A model generated the notes under the pieces. That model made no database searches. It was not told the origin of the DNA and saw nothing but the letters and a program-made list of their open reading frames with translations. This document shows positions 16,905 through 25,883 of a stretch of DNA of 64,000 bases, in pieces. The translations under genes were made by a program, and so were the position numbers. Source of the DNA: Nitrospira sp. CG24A (GTDB taxonomy: Bacteria; Nitrospirota; Nitrospiria; Nitrospirales; Nitrospiraceae). The stretch spans positions 61,586 to 125,585 of the forward strand of contig NEWT02000026.1 in the NCBI GenBank assembly GCA_002869925.2, in the 5' to 3' direction. Positions within the stretch are counted from its first letter, which is position 1; the number at the start of each line of letters is the position of its first letter.

Positions 16905-17773
16905 GCCAAAGGCTCCACCACCCATCCGCTTGCCTGTAGTCGCGCACGGACTGTTTCGCGCAGATAGATCGTATCTTCACGGCTCTTCCCGGCATGTGCC
17001 AGTACCGCTTTGTTTTCGAACAGGCAGCGATAAGGGCCGCATAACCCGTTTTCAGTCAACAACTCATGGATGGCCTGTAGACCGACCGAGCGTTGCTCCG
17101 ACAACCCGTTGCATTCAATCAACAAGAATTCGACAAGGCGTAGCTGAAAGCCAAATCCTGTCAGTACGTTGAATTCGAATCCTTCGACATCCAACTTCAC
17201 ATAGGTCGGCGTCACGGCTCGCTCGTGACAGAATGTGTCCACGCGCCGGCACGAGACTTCCACTGTTCGTCCTTCATGCTGAGCGACCGAATGATTGACT
17301 GAACTGCCGGCGTCATCCGTCAACCAAACAATCCCGTCGCGCTGCCCAAGTGCCATCGAGCAGACCGTGACATTTTTCCTGCCATTCAGCCGGACGTTTT
17401 CCGACAGGAGTTTGATGGTCATCGGATGGGGTTCGAATGCTATCACCTGGACAGTGGACTGCTCCGACGCCACCAACGTATATGATCCGATATTGGCTCC
17501 GATGTCGAAAAAGGTCCCGCCGTTGCGGAGGAGCCACTGCAACAGCCGCATATTGTTGTAGTCGTACAACCCTTGGCTGTTGATCAACGCGGACACCCCG
17601 CAGCGCCGGTGCGCAGCCACGATCCGGGAACCTGCGAGCCGTTGTTCAAAGGGAAACCAGTTGAAGGCCTTACGAACCTGCCAATGGGCATGTCTCAGCA
17701 GCCCCTGCCCTGTCGGCACATAGGGATTATCTACAATCTGCTGAAGCGAGTTGATCAGTTGTGCCAGCCCCAT
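16901..17773 (-). CDS. FkbM-family SAM-dependent methyltransferase
   Basis: 290 residues from the ATG at 17773, with GAGG just upstream; the track start at 17788 lies inside the flippase gene. The SAM-binding motif GTFFDIGANIGSYTLVA is followed by VIAFEPHPMTIKLL and the FkbM landmark VKLDVEGFEFNVLTGF. Members of this family methylate hydroxyls on sugars or antibiotics, so this one probably decorates the polysaccharide or its lipid-linked precursor. It starts 2 bp after the flippase stop and overlaps the next gene by 4 bp. Confidence 0.87.
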   Translation of the reverse strand: MGLAQLINSLQQIVDNPYVPTGQGLLRHAHWQVRKAFNWFPFEQRLAGSRIVAAHRRCGVSALINSQGLYDYNNMRLLQWLLRNGGTFFDIGANIGSYTLVASEQSTVQVIAFEPHPMTIKLLSENVRLNGRKNVTVCSMALGQRDGIVWLTDDAGSSVNHSVAQHEGRTVEVSCRRVDTFCHERAVTPTYVKLDVEGFEFNVLTGFGFQLRLVEFLLIECNGLSEQRSVGLQAIHELLTENGLCGPYRCLFENKAVLAHAGKSREDTIYLRETVRARLQASGWVVEPLA

Positions 17774-17775
17774 CG

Positions 17776-19347
17776 TTACCTCGCCCATCCGGCCGCCACA
17801 CGAATCCGTGTGGCCAGAGCCGACAAAATCAGCGCGTCGTCCGCTTCAAGTCGAGCCACACGTAATACGGCGATATACACTCCGCACGCCAAGAGACCCA
17901 CTGGGACATACGCCAAGGGCGAGAGGTGTGGCTTCACCAACCAAATCATCAGACCCATCACGCAACCAGCCATCAGTGGCTTTACGGCCGCCCACGTCCA
18001 TGGCAGCATCCGGTGCAGGCGCCATACTTGAGCGACACGTAGCCCGTTCAGCAGCACAAAACTTCCGGACGCCGCGCATGCTGCACCGACAGGGCCCCAA
18101 AGAGGAATCATTAAGGCTGTGATTCCGATCAAGATCGCTCCATACACTACGGTATTGACCAGCACGACCCGCGAATGACCGGACATCAACAGCACCGTAT
18201 TGGCACAGCCGCTCGACGCATTGACCAGATGGCCGATCGTAAGAATGGTGAGGATCGGACCGGCAGCGGCAAATTCAACTCCAAAGACGCTTAGCACGTC
18301 GCCTGCAAACAGGACCAAGAGGACACATAGCGGCATTGAGGCGGCCAGCGCGACTCGATGGACCAATTCGTAGCTCTCTTGAAATGTCGCCAGGTCCTTT
18401 GCCGCCCAGGCTCGACTAATGGTCGGGGCGAACACGACATCGAACGCTCCTAGGATGAGTGCCAAGATTGCAGCCGTCTGGAAGGCAACGAGATACAGCC
18501 CCACGTCGTGCGAGGAAGCCCAGTACCCCAAGATCATAATGTCGGCTCGCGGAGCCAACACGCCGAAAATATTGGCCGCTACCAACGGGAGACAAAAGGC
18601 CCCGAATGCACGGACCTCTTGCCGTTCGATTCCGGTGAAGTCACGGGCCGTCAACCATCCCCGGCGCATCAGCGCCCCGATCGCCAAGGCCGCACTGATG
18701 GCGAAGGTGAGAGCGAGTCCGAAGGTGACCCCGCCAAGACCGAACCCGCCCCAGAGCGCGAGTCCAGCCAACATCCATTTGCCGATCGGCTCCCATAGAT
18801 ATTTGATCGCCACCGTATAACGAACAGTCTGCATTGCTTGCATCGACGAGAGGAGAAGGCTCCCGAGTAGCCCACAGGGCAAAGCCAATGCGAACCACAG
18901 GAGAACGCTTGTCAGTCCGGGCTTACCGTATAACTGCACGGAGAGGGGAGTAGCCGAGAGAAGCAGACCGAGTGCGGCGATCAAGCCAAGACCCGTTACG
19001 AGAACGACAGCGGTCGCAATCGCACGGCGCGCGGCTTCTGCTTGTCCTTGCGCGCGATATTCGGACACAAATTTGATCGCCCCAGTGTCGACTCCTGCCA
19101 TCGCAACCAACAGCAGCGTGTTAAACATCGTGACACCAAGCGCGTAGATTCCAAAATCCTCCGCTCCCAACTGCCGAGCCAGGAACAGCATGAAGAAATA
19201 GTTCATGCCGTTGCCGAACACCGAGGCCACAAGCAACGATGCGCCACTCTCCATGAAGGAGGTTTTGCCATTCATGGAGAGGCCGGCCTTCGAAGCGCCC
19301 AGGACCTCCGATTCCGATGGCGCCCGCTGATCGATGTCTCTCTTCAT
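17776..19347 (-). CDS. Wzx-type polysaccharide flippase
   Basis: 523 residues from the ATG at 19347 (the track start at 19425 lies inside the upstream hydrolase gene). About 12-14 hydrophobic helices are visible. The N-terminal pattern MESGASLLVASVFGNGMNYF with FLARQLGAEDFGIYALG is typical of the MOP superfamily (Wzx/RfbX). It should flip the lipid-linked repeat unit to the periplasm for the polymerase encoded two genes upstream. It starts 17 bp after the hydrolase stop. Confidence 0.88.
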   Translation of the reverse strand: MKRDIDQRAPSESEVLGASKAGLSMNGKTSFMESGASLLVASVFGNGMNYFFMLFLARQLGAEDFGIYALGVTMFNTLLLVAMAGVDTGAIKFVSEYRAQGQAEAARRAIATAVVLVTGLGLIAALGLLLSATPLSVQLYGKPGLTSVLLWFALALPCGLLGSLLLSSMQAMQTVRYTVAIKYLWEPIGKWMLAGLALWGGFGLGGVTFGLALTFAISAALAIGALMRRGWLTARDFTGIERQEVRAFGAFCLPLVAANIFGVLAPRADIMILGYWASSHDVGLYLVAFQTAAILALILGAFDVVFAPTISRAWAAKDLATFQESYELVHRVALAASMPLCVLLVLFAGDVLSVFGVEFAAAGPILTILTIGHLVNASSGCANTVLLMSGHSRVVLVNTVVYGAILIGITALMIPLWGPVGAACAASGSFVLLNGLRVAQVWRLHRMLPWTWAAVKPLMAGCVMGLMIWLVKPHLSPLAYVPVGLLACGVYIAVLRVARLEADDALILSALATRIRVAAGWAR

Positions 19348-19363
19348 GATCGACCAGCCATTC

Positions 19364-20524
19364 TTATCGAACGGATAGGTTCTTAGGAGCTTGCGGTGGG
19401 TCGAACCGACCATGGAATGGCTCACCTTTCAATGCCGCCGCCTGCTCATCCGTGAAGTACTTGTAGAAATAGACCGCGAGGCCGGTTTTCGGCCAACGCG
19501 ATTGGATCATAGAAACAGTTGAAGAGACCCATGCTCCCGAGCGGGGGAACCTCGGCTGCGTGGGAGTCTTAAGTTCCTCTTCCGTGGCCATGTTGCAGAT
19601 CAGCAAGGTCAGCGCATCGGGATTGTGCAATGCTCCGCGAACCGAGTCGGTGACACTGACATTTACTTTAGGGAAGTAGTCCATGCGCAAAATTACATCG
19701 ACGAGTCCCTCATTGACCCACTTCACGCTCGCAGCGCCCTGTTCAGGTCCGGCCTGTCCAGGAATCGCATCGACACTGATCAATAGCGATGGCTTGGATT
19801 GTCGGACTGCTTCAACAATCGAGCGCACCATGCTGGTCACGGCCTGTTCCTGAAACTCCGCAAGATGAGCGGCTTTGCCGAAGGTGAGCCGAAACAATGT
19901 GGAGTCAGCTGACAAGCTCCTGCCATACTGATTGGCATACTGGCTGGTGCAGAACTCGCTCGAACAGAGCCCGACTGCCCGCACATAGTCGAGGTTGATG
20001 CCGTCGACATCGTAATGCTCCACGACCTCCGAAATCAGATTAGTCATCCACTGGCGGAAGGCCGGATTGTGTACATCGAAGGCATTGGAAGGTGTGCCGG
20101 GCGGAGCATACTCAGGAAAGAGGTCTCCCTGCCGAAGCGTGAGTGTAAACCACGGATGCACTTCCATCCCTAACTCATGAGCTTTCTTGATCGCGTAGCG
20201 CAATGGATCGAAGTTGGTTTTCGGCCGATTCTTAAGCGCAATATCCCATGGAGCGTACTTCGACGGCCAAGCTGTGCCCCTTCCTTGCCAAACAGTGGGC
20301 ATGTAGACATTGAACCCGGCGGCTTTCAATCGCGTGAGGGCTCGATCGATATAGTGCTGATCGACCCAGTAGGGAATATCCCCGTCCAGCATGGCGAATT
20401 TGCCGGCAAACGTTTTCGCCTGAACCGGTGACGATTGAGCCTGAACAGGAAGTGCCTGCCCCATCAAGACCGTGAACCCAATCACACTCAAACCTATTCC
20501 AATGGGCCACCGTAGAATTGTCAT
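19364..20524 (-). CDS. Secreted family-10-like glycosyl hydrolase (GHL10/DUF187 type)
   Basis: 386 residues with a signal peptide (about 1-30, ending PVQAQS). The domain begins with WVDQHYIDRALTRLKAAGFN and contains MEVHPWFTLTLRQGD, FRQWMTNLISEVVEHYDVDG and INLDYVRA, features of the GHL10 (YngK-like) TIM barrel. The D in INLDYVR is a candidate catalytic residue. Its ATG overlaps the preceding O-antigen ligase stop (ATGA). A periplasmic hydrolase in a Wzx/Wzy operon may trim polymer or clear misrouted chains, as PslG or PelA do in other systems; that is inference. Confidence 0.82.
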   Translation of the reverse strand: MTILRWPIGIGLSVIGFTVLMGQALPVQAQSSPVQAKTFAGKFAMLDGDIPYWVDQHYIDRALTRLKAAGFNVYMPTVWQGRGTAWPSKYAPWDIALKNRPKTNFDPLRYAIKKAHELGMEVHPWFTLTLRQGDLFPEYAPPGTPSNAFDVHNPAFRQWMTNLISEVVEHYDVDGINLDYVRAVGLCSSEFCTSQYANQYGRSLSADSTLFRLTFGKAAHLAEFQEQAVTSMVRSIVEAVRQSKPSLLISVDAIPGQAGPEQGAASVKWVNEGLVDVILRMDYFPKVNVSVTDSVRGALHNPDALTLLICNMATEEELKTPTQPRFPRSGAWVSSTVSMIQSRWPKTGLAVYFYKYFTDEQAAALKGEPFHGRFDPPQAPKNLSVR

Positions 20525-21876
20525 TCCGACACCAGGGGAAATCGTCGGCCAGCGACCCCTCGTGGAACCGTACAGGAGGAGTCCGTGACGACCAGGCCTG
20601 CGCGCTCGGATTCGATCACTCGAAGGTCGCCTCGTTCATCCTGCCGAATACGTAAACTCAAACCGATGAGGCCCCACACGAACCATTGGTAGCCGGAGTA
20701 GGCGCTCGGCACGAGGCCCACGGAATCCACTATCCAAGCCAGATACAGCATCAATCCCGCGACAGCCAGTGGATCGGCCCGCCGACAGGCATTGCGAATC
20801 AGCAAAAATCCAACCGATGCCAGCAGGATGAGGTAAAGCGCAAGGCCCACAATGCCTGCGTGAAACAGAATTTGCAGATAGTCGTTGTGTGCTCCCAGCG
20901 CCTCCTTGCCGCTGCCGAGCAGCTTGGCGACGCTGCCTAACTGACCCCATTCGACAAATTTATCTTGCCAGATATACCAACGACCATTGAATGTCCGGTC
21001 GGCTCCCACTGTACCTGAGAGAAATCCTAGCTCCTTCCCGTAAATCGTGGCGACCTGGCTTACATACTGCGACGCAAGATAACCTCCGACCACAGCACCT
21101 ATACCGGCGAGAACAAAGAAAGTCATAAACCGCCGGCGCAGTAACGTCCACACTACGGCCCACAGGACTAGAATGAGCAACCCAGCCTTGCTGTACGCCT
21201 TACTCAGCACGACGGAAGCGAGCGCGACGTAGGACCATAATCCTGTCGTCACAACGGGTCGTCGAGGAGGAAAGAGCCCGACGTACAGAAGCCCAGACAA
21301 AATGGTTTGCAAAGCGTAGTGACGAATGGTTATTGCGTCGTGATATAGGCCGATATTTCGAACGATCCCTTCAATCTGTTGTTCTTCTCCCCGCCAGACC
21401 GTGCCGGTTGCGAGCTGGTAGATTCCCATGCTGATCGGAGCGATGCCGGCAACGATAAGAGCCTGAAGCAAGCGCTGGATCTGCCAAGACTCCCGAAAGT
21501 AGGCCTGGATCATATAGAAGCCGATGAGCCCGTTAAGATGTCGCAGCAGAACGCTGAATCCTGAACGGGGATCCTGGTTGTAGATAATGGCAACAGCCGC
21601 CGCGCAAAGGACAAGGGTATACACCGTCCAAATCTGATAGAGCGGAATCTGGGAAAGGCGTTGCCCTGGCTTTGGGAAACACAGATGACCTAGCATGACC
21701 AACGGCACGAGGCCTGCCACAATTTGCGTCAACGGCATTCCCGCAACGATAATGTGTTCCCAGGTCGCATCGACGATGGGCTTGGTGATGAATAGGAGTG
21801 CAACCCCGAAAATCGGGTAGATCACAAGCGAGCCGAGCGTCACGACCGACAGGAGAATGGCGGCTTCAAACAGCAT
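20521..21876 (-). CDS. O-antigen ligase/polymerase-like membrane protein (Wzy type)
   Basis: About 451 residues from the ATG at 21876; a GTG at 21963 would add 29 residues of non-membrane sequence and is less likely. Some 10-12 membrane helices are present. A large loop with the family landmark NGRWYIWQDKFVEW and GSGKEALGAHNDYLQILFHAG matches the Wzy_C/O-antigen ligase domain, including the conserved H in AHNDYL. It is first in the variable EPS operon. It should polymerise or ligate repeat units in the periplasm. Confidence 0.85.
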   Translation of the reverse strand: MLFEAAILLSVVTLGSLVIYPIFGVALLFITKPIVDATWEHIIVAGMPLTQIVAGLVPLVMLGHLCFPKPGQRLSQIPLYQIWTVYTLVLCAAAVAIIYNQDPRSGFSVLLRHLNGLIGFYMIQAYFRESWQIQRLLQALIVAGIAPISMGIYQLATGTVWRGEEQQIEGIVRNIGLYHDAITIRHYALQTILSGLLYVGLFPPRRPVVTTGLWSYVALASVVLSKAYSKAGLLILVLWAVVWTLLRRRFMTFFVLAGIGAVVGGYLASQYVSQVATIYGKELGFLSGTVGADRTFNGRWYIWQDKFVEWGQLGSVAKLLGSGKEALGAHNDYLQILFHAGIVGLALYLILLASVGFLLIRNACRRADPLAVAGLMLYLAWIVDSVGLVPSAYSGYQWFVWGLIGLSLRIRQDERGDLRVIESERAGLVVTDSSCTVPRGVAGRRFPLVSE

Positions 21877-22056
21877 GATTGGACACCCAGGACTTCTGAC
21901 GCTATCGAATGTAAAAGATGGTGTCGGGCTTCGCTCGAAAAACCGATACCAAGTCAGGGGCACGGTACAGAAACGGTGTTACGGAAACGTTAAGTCACCG
22001 TTGTAGAAATGGGAACTCTTCGAGTAGGTTGGAGTGAACCGGCGGCCATTTCTGTA

Positions 22057-22092
22057 CAACATAGCCACACAGCTAACAGTGTGGCTATGTTG
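22057..22092. repeat. 14-bp perfect inverted repeat
   Basis: CAACATAGCCACAC pairs exactly with GTGTGGCTATGTTG across an 8-nt loop. No T run follows on either strand, so it is not a classical intrinsic terminator. It lies upstream of the O-antigen ligase operon and next to the MITE-like element. Confidence 0.6.
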
Positions 22093-22165
22093 CCACAAAA
22101 GGCAACCCCCTGCCGAATGTTTGCCGCAACAGTGGTTCGCGAGTGCTACCGGTTGAGATTTTCTA

Positions 22166-22289
22166 GCAGGATGCTGAAAAAGTCCGCCAGCGGCGTTCTC
22201 GCTTCCCTCAGAGGCTCAACGTACCGAAGCGTACGCCTCGCCTCTTCGCTCGCTGCGGCCTTGCCGGGAGGCCTTTTTGAGCATCCTGC
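22166..22289. mobile_element. MITE-like element with 17-bp terminal inverted repeats
   Basis: A 124-bp segment bounded by GCAGGATGCTGAAAAAG on the left and the reverse complement of GCAGGATGCTCAAAAAG on the right (one mismatch). It has no coding capacity. The interior contains smaller inverted segments (GTACCGAAGCGTAC). No target duplication is obvious. This kind of non-autonomous repeat is consistent with mobilisation by a transposase encoded elsewhere. The rest of 21877-22363 holds no gene. Confidence 0.6.
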
Positions 22290-22363
22290 GCGCGGCTCTC
22301 CTGTTGTCCTAGATGTGCAGACCATTGAGGTTTTACCGTGCCACAATAGTTTTACGTAGACTC

Positions 22364-23503
22364 CTAGTGTTGCTTATCGGCAAAGGATCGTATCCCGTCG
22401 ACGAACCGCCGGACCGAATGAGATAAGTATAATTTGTCGCCTTGCGCCATGGCAGCCCGTTTCATGACTGCCAACCTATCGTGAGAACCGAGAATGGACG
22501 CAATAGCGGAGGCGGTATCGAGTTCGCTAGGCTTTGTCATGACACCCGCATCTCCTGTGAGATACTCGACTTCAGGTCCATGCCCGGGAGCGTTTGTGGT
22601 GATAAGAGGAAGTCCGAATGCATACCCATGCACAATGGCGAGGCCCACCAGGGCCGGCATCACGAGCAGGTCTGCCAAGGAAAAATATCCTGCCGTGTCT
22701 TCCGGATTCACCAACTCGCCCAGGAAATGTACATCCGAAAGTCCCAGCTCCGCTGCAAGTTGCTCCAGATCCCCGCGCTGTTCCCCGTCGCCAATGATCA
22801 CCAGTGCGACCTCTGGAAGAGATTTCTTTAATATCGCGAAGGTTCTCAAAATAAAATCCACTTGTTTCTCAGGGTAGAGGCGGCCGGAAAAGAGGAGCAC
22901 TCGCTTCCCTTCTAGGGCGAGCTTCCTCCTCAGTTCCCAAATCTTTCGCTCGCCGATCTCTGCCTCCACGCGTCTCAATTCTTCGACGTCGAGTGTGTTG
23001 TAGTATGGAAGAACGTAGCCCGTTGGTAGCCCCTGTCGCCGCCAGTAATCGGCCCCACTTGCCGTATAGGTGATCAACCCGTCTGCCCTTCGCGTCATGA
23101 AGCGTTTGATGGCCTCTTTGATCGTTGTTGAGACTGAGGGACAGGCCGACGCTTGAAAGTTGTAGCCATGCCCCCACCAAACCCATTGTGTGCGGCGCCG
23201 ATGCCGATTCGCCCATAGGTAAGGCACGTTGAGGCACTGCAATTCCTGCGGGGCAACAACAAGATCGATTTCGATTAGCGCGGCCGACAACTCCTTCATC
23301 CAAAACGGTCCATTTTTTCGTTTGGTGAATTGGTAAATGGGCAGTCCTCGTTGTGAAAACTTGAACGGGAGTTCGGACCATGTTGTGGCTGCACTGTAAA
23401 CAGTGACATCGAACCCCATCGTGGATGCTTGAGCAGACACTTCCTCGAAGAATCGAACTCGATAATGGGGGATCTCTTTTTGAATAATCGCGATCTTTTT
23501 CAT
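22364..23503 (-). CDS. Family 4 glycosyltransferase
   Basis: 379 residues from MKKIAIIQKEIPHYRVRFFE at 23503; the longer track start adds an Arg-rich, unlikely leader. GT-B fold with a C-terminal GT4 domain: LLFSGRLYPEKQVDFILRTF, then DVHFLGELVNPEDTAGYFSL and ADLLVMPALVGLAIVHGYAF. The E-x7-E donor motif is degenerate here: where GT4 enzymes usually carry their first glutamate there is LVGLAIVHGYAF. It stands apart from the EPS operon, beyond the MITE, and may be transcribed on its own. Confidence 0.8.
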   Translation of the reverse strand: MKKIAIIQKEIPHYRVRFFEEVSAQASTMGFDVTVYSAATTWSELPFKFSQRGLPIYQFTKRKNGPFWMKELSAALIEIDLVVAPQELQCLNVPYLWANRHRRRTQWVWWGHGYNFQASACPSVSTTIKEAIKRFMTRRADGLITYTASGADYWRRQGLPTGYVLPYYNTLDVEELRRVEAEIGERKIWELRRKLALEGKRVLLFSGRLYPEKQVDFILRTFAILKKSLPEVALVIIGDGEQRGDLEQLAAELGLSDVHFLGELVNPEDTAGYFSLADLLVMPALVGLAIVHGYAFGLPLITTNAPGHGPEVEYLTGDAGVMTKPSELDTASAIASILGSHDRLAVMKRAAMAQGDKLYLSHSVRRFVDGIRSFADKQH

Positions 23504-23656
23504 GGGCGGCTCGAAAGTAAAATCGCACCTGCGCGACGGCATCTCTCGCACGAGCGCTGTAGATAAAGAATCGCGGCGCATATGGCGTCTGGCTGACAGA
23601 GGCCGAGCACGACGCATGACTCAAGCGAGGCGGTGGAAGAAGAGCGATCGGGGAGG

Positions 23657-24979
23657 CTAGACCGCCGCGCGAATGCCGATAGGCTTCACGACCTGGAGTC
23701 GTCGATCTGTCCGTCGCCGTGGTATGCGGGGTCGTCGGATCGCCGTCGTGCTTGGCCACGCTCGGCAAGGGCCGGCTGATTCATCCGCAACATGGTTGAC
23801 CACAAATTTAATACCGACCCTGCGAACTGTCGCGATGGTCTGGCGACGGGCCGGGTCACGTTCGAGCAGCCGACGAAGCCAGAAGAGATGCACATCGAGC
23901 GTATGCGCTTCAACCGCATAGCCTTCCCCCCAGATATGGTCCAGCAGATCTTGGCGGCGGAACACGGTGCCGGGCGATTCCATCAACCGCTTAAGTAACT
24001 TGAACTGCACCGGAGGGAGATGGTTGGCCTGGCCGGCGACTCGCACCTCGCAACGATCGATATCAAGTTCCACTTGCCCGGCACGAACGACCGTAGGAAC
24101 TGTCGTCAACCATCCCGATCGCCGGAGTAACGCACGCACTTTCGCAATCAGCAGACGAGAGTTCTGGTCGCAGACATGCGTACTATCCATTCCGTGCTCG
24201 AGGTCATCGACACAGGCTTCCTCGGTCCATCCCGGACCCGCAGGCACCACGGTCATCATGGGAACAGACCGGAATGGCGCAGCTTGCCGCACCGTCTGCC
24301 AACCAGACCGACGCCGATCCACAAAAACCAGTGCGGGTGCCTGGCGTGCGGCCAGGCTAGCCGCTTCTGCAGTGCTGGAAACGGATTCCACCACATACCC
24401 ATAACGGATGCATCGGGTCGCCAGATCCCGCGAGAACCACGTATCGCCAGATACAAGCAGGAGGTAGCCGGAAACCGGAATATGCGGTGCGTCAATCGGA
24501 GCAGCCCAAGGAGCCGGTCTCACAGCCATGCTCTGTGTCCGTCTCGCCACACCTACCACGCCGACAATCCCGGTCATAAACAGGAGCACTGCTCCCGGAA
24601 TCGCTGGAGCAGGCAGCGCAGGTGCAGTGCTTTCGGTTGAGAGCGGAACTCCAGAGGCAAATACCCGGTGAAAACTGGAACAGACGCAAAAGCTCATACG
24701 GAGGATTGCCCGTGTGATCACGTTGAAGCTACCCGATTGAAATTGAGGAATCGAGTCGGCTCCCGACGCGAGCGCTGAGGCCTCATTCGTCGTGACAGGT
24801 TGGGCCTCAACCCTGCCCGCGGTGGCCGAGAGGAATGGAGCGGACGCACGAACCGGATCAGCGTTCATGAAACTGATCGTCGCGGCGTGGGACAGATCTG
24901 TTGCTCCGACGCAGAGCGCGCCGATGCACAGAATTCCTGCAAAGAACCGTCCGCTCAATATCTTTCTCAATTCCATCAT
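23657..24979 (-). CDS. PEP-CTERM-like membrane anchor fused to pseudo-receiver and winged-helix DNA-binding domain
   Basis: 440 residues in an unusual order. Residues 1-33 look like a signal peptide. A periplasmic stretch (34-118) contains CVCS. Residues 119-147 (APALPAPAIPGAVLLFMTGI, then VGVVGVARR) have the tripartite PEP-CTERM form: Pro motif, helix, Arg cluster. Instead of ending there the chain continues with a receiver-like domain (171-287) that keeps Asp221 (LVFVDRR) but has lost the N-terminal acidic pair and the conserved Lys. An OmpR/PhoB-type winged helix follows (299-394, PPVQFKLLKRLMESPGTVFR, TVRRVGIKFV). The topology would put the DNA-binding part in the cytosol. It follows a cargo gene by 78 bp. 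I infer a membrane-tethered regulator of the exosortase system. Confidence 0.82.
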   Translation of the reverse strand: MMELRKILSGRFFAGILCIGALCVGATDLSHAATISFMNADPVRASAPFLSATAGRVEAQPVTTNEASALASGADSIPQFQSGSFNVITRAILRMSFCVCSSFHRVFASGVPLSTESTAPALPAPAIPGAVLLFMTGIVGVVGVARRTQSMAVRPAPWAAPIDAPHIPVSGYLLLVSGDTWFSRDLATRCIRYGYVVESVSSTAEAASLAARQAPALVFVDRRRSGWQTVRQAAPFRSVPMMTVVPAGPGWTEEACVDDLEHGMDSTHVCDQNSRLLIAKVRALLRRSGWLTTVPTVVRAGQVELDIDRCEVRVAGQANHLPPVQFKLLKRLMESPGTVFRRQDLLDHIWGEGYAVEAHTLDVHLFWLRRLLERDPARRQTIATVRRVGIKFVVNHVADESAGPCRAWPSTTAIRRPRIPRRRTDRRLQVVKPIGIRAAV

Positions 24980-25011
24980 GTCATGTGTCCACTGACAGAC
25001 CGCTCAGAGTT

Positions 25012-25041
25012 CCCGGAAGAACGAAAGATCGTTCTTCCGGG
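25012..25041 (-). terminator. 12-bp perfect hairpin between cargo gene and fusion regulator
   Basis: CCCGGAAGAACG and CGTTCTTCCGGG flank a 6-nt loop in the 78-bp gap between the VPLPA gene (25058-25609) and the fusion regulator (23657-24979). No U run follows, so it may act as a partial terminator, an mRNA stabiliser or a processing site that sets the ratio of cargo to regulator. Confidence 0.6.
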
Positions 25042-25057
25042 ATGTGCTCCGATGTCG

Positions 25058-25609
25058 TTAGGCCTTTGCGTTCATCTTGCGACGGGCGAAGCCGATCAAA
25101 CCGATGACCCCACTCCCGAAAAGCCATGCGGCGGCAGGGAGCGGTACGGGTGCGGTTGATGATCCCCACAACGCGAGCTGGTAGTTCCCGCCACCCGCAT
25201 CAATGCCACCCGGATGCAAGTGATAATCGCGGGGTAGACCCAGGTCCGCCAGCAACACGCTGGTGAAACTTGGAGCCGACCCCGAATATCCATTTGCCAG
25301 GGGAATTTCGGCGTCGCCGACGTTCTCAAAAATAGTGGAGCCGAAAAAAGTAATGCCATTGACTGTGGACGTCATGTTCAAATGGGTGAACGAGCCTAAA
25401 TCAAAATTAACGGTGTCTGTGAAAAGTCCAGACCCTCCGGGATTACCTGGATCGGGGACATTGATGATGATCGGGTTCGCCGCGTCGCCGTTGCCGACGG
25501 TGAAGACGCCCGCGTCAAGAGTGACAGCCTGCGCGTTGGCGCTCAGGGCAAGCGCACCCGCGCAGGCCAAGCCGGCGATGACTCTTTTGAATTTCCTGTT
25601 TGCTTTCAT
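25058..25609 (-). CDS. VPLPA-CTERM exosortase cargo protein
   Basis: 183 residues: a signal peptide (about 1-28, ending ANAQA), a low-complexity mature part with many G, T, N and S, and a sorting signal VPLPAAAWLFGSGVIGLIGF ending ARRKMNAKA. No enzymatic motif is visible. Its C-terminus is almost identical to that of the next gene (25946-26689), and the two long leaders also resemble each other, so they are probably tandem duplicates. Expected fate: export, cleavage at the VPLPA site by the exosortase, and association with the exopolysaccharide matrix. Confidence 0.9.
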   Translation of the reverse strand: MKANRKFKRVIAGLACAGALALSANAQAVTLDAGVFTVGNGDAANPIIINVPDPGNPGGSGLFTDTVNFDLGSFTHLNMTSTVNGITFFGSTIFENVGDAEIPLANGYSGSAPSFTSVLLADLGLPRDYHLHPGGIDAGGGNYQLALWGSSTAPVPLPAAAWLFGSGVIGLIGFARRKMNAKA

Positions 25610-25629
25610 GGTGAGTTCCTCACTATTGG

Positions 25630-25722
25630 TTATCTGATTGATGATGGATTAGCCTCGAACGACCCGGTTGAATCCGTTTGCCCGAATTCCCTGGTCGCTT
25701 GTTTCGTCAACTCTGTGCGCAT
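25630..25722 (-). CDS. Possible 30-residue upstream ORF in cargo-gene leader
   Basis: An ATG preceded by GGAAGGAGG (10-nt spacing) opens a 30-codon frame (MRTELTKQATREF...) ending 20 bp before the VPLPA gene. The strong ribosome site within a long leader is the only support; there is no homologue in the parallel leader of 25946-26689. It may be a leader peptide or chance. Confidence 0.25.
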   Translation of the reverse strand: MRTELTKQATREFGQTDSTGSFEANPSSIR

Positions 25723-25883
25723 GGAACGGCTACCTCCTTCCTCTCCCTTTTTGAAACATACTCCCCATCAGAAACATGTTGTCGATTCTGAGGCCTCATT
25801 CGACTTCAATCGATAGCTCCACAACTCTGGCACCAAGTCTTACCAAAGCCCCCTCATGTCTTGCTACCGCCTCCTGCACCAGT

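Noticed and set aside
22364-23617. Longer start for the lone GT4 gene
   Set aside because: The extra 38 residues are Arg-rich and not part of the GT-B fold, which begins at MKKIAIIQ.
22869-23768. 299-residue minus-strand ORF overlapping the lone GT4 gene
   Set aside because: It is a different frame of the same strand over GT4 motifs and the end of the fusion regulator; no domain and no ribosome site.
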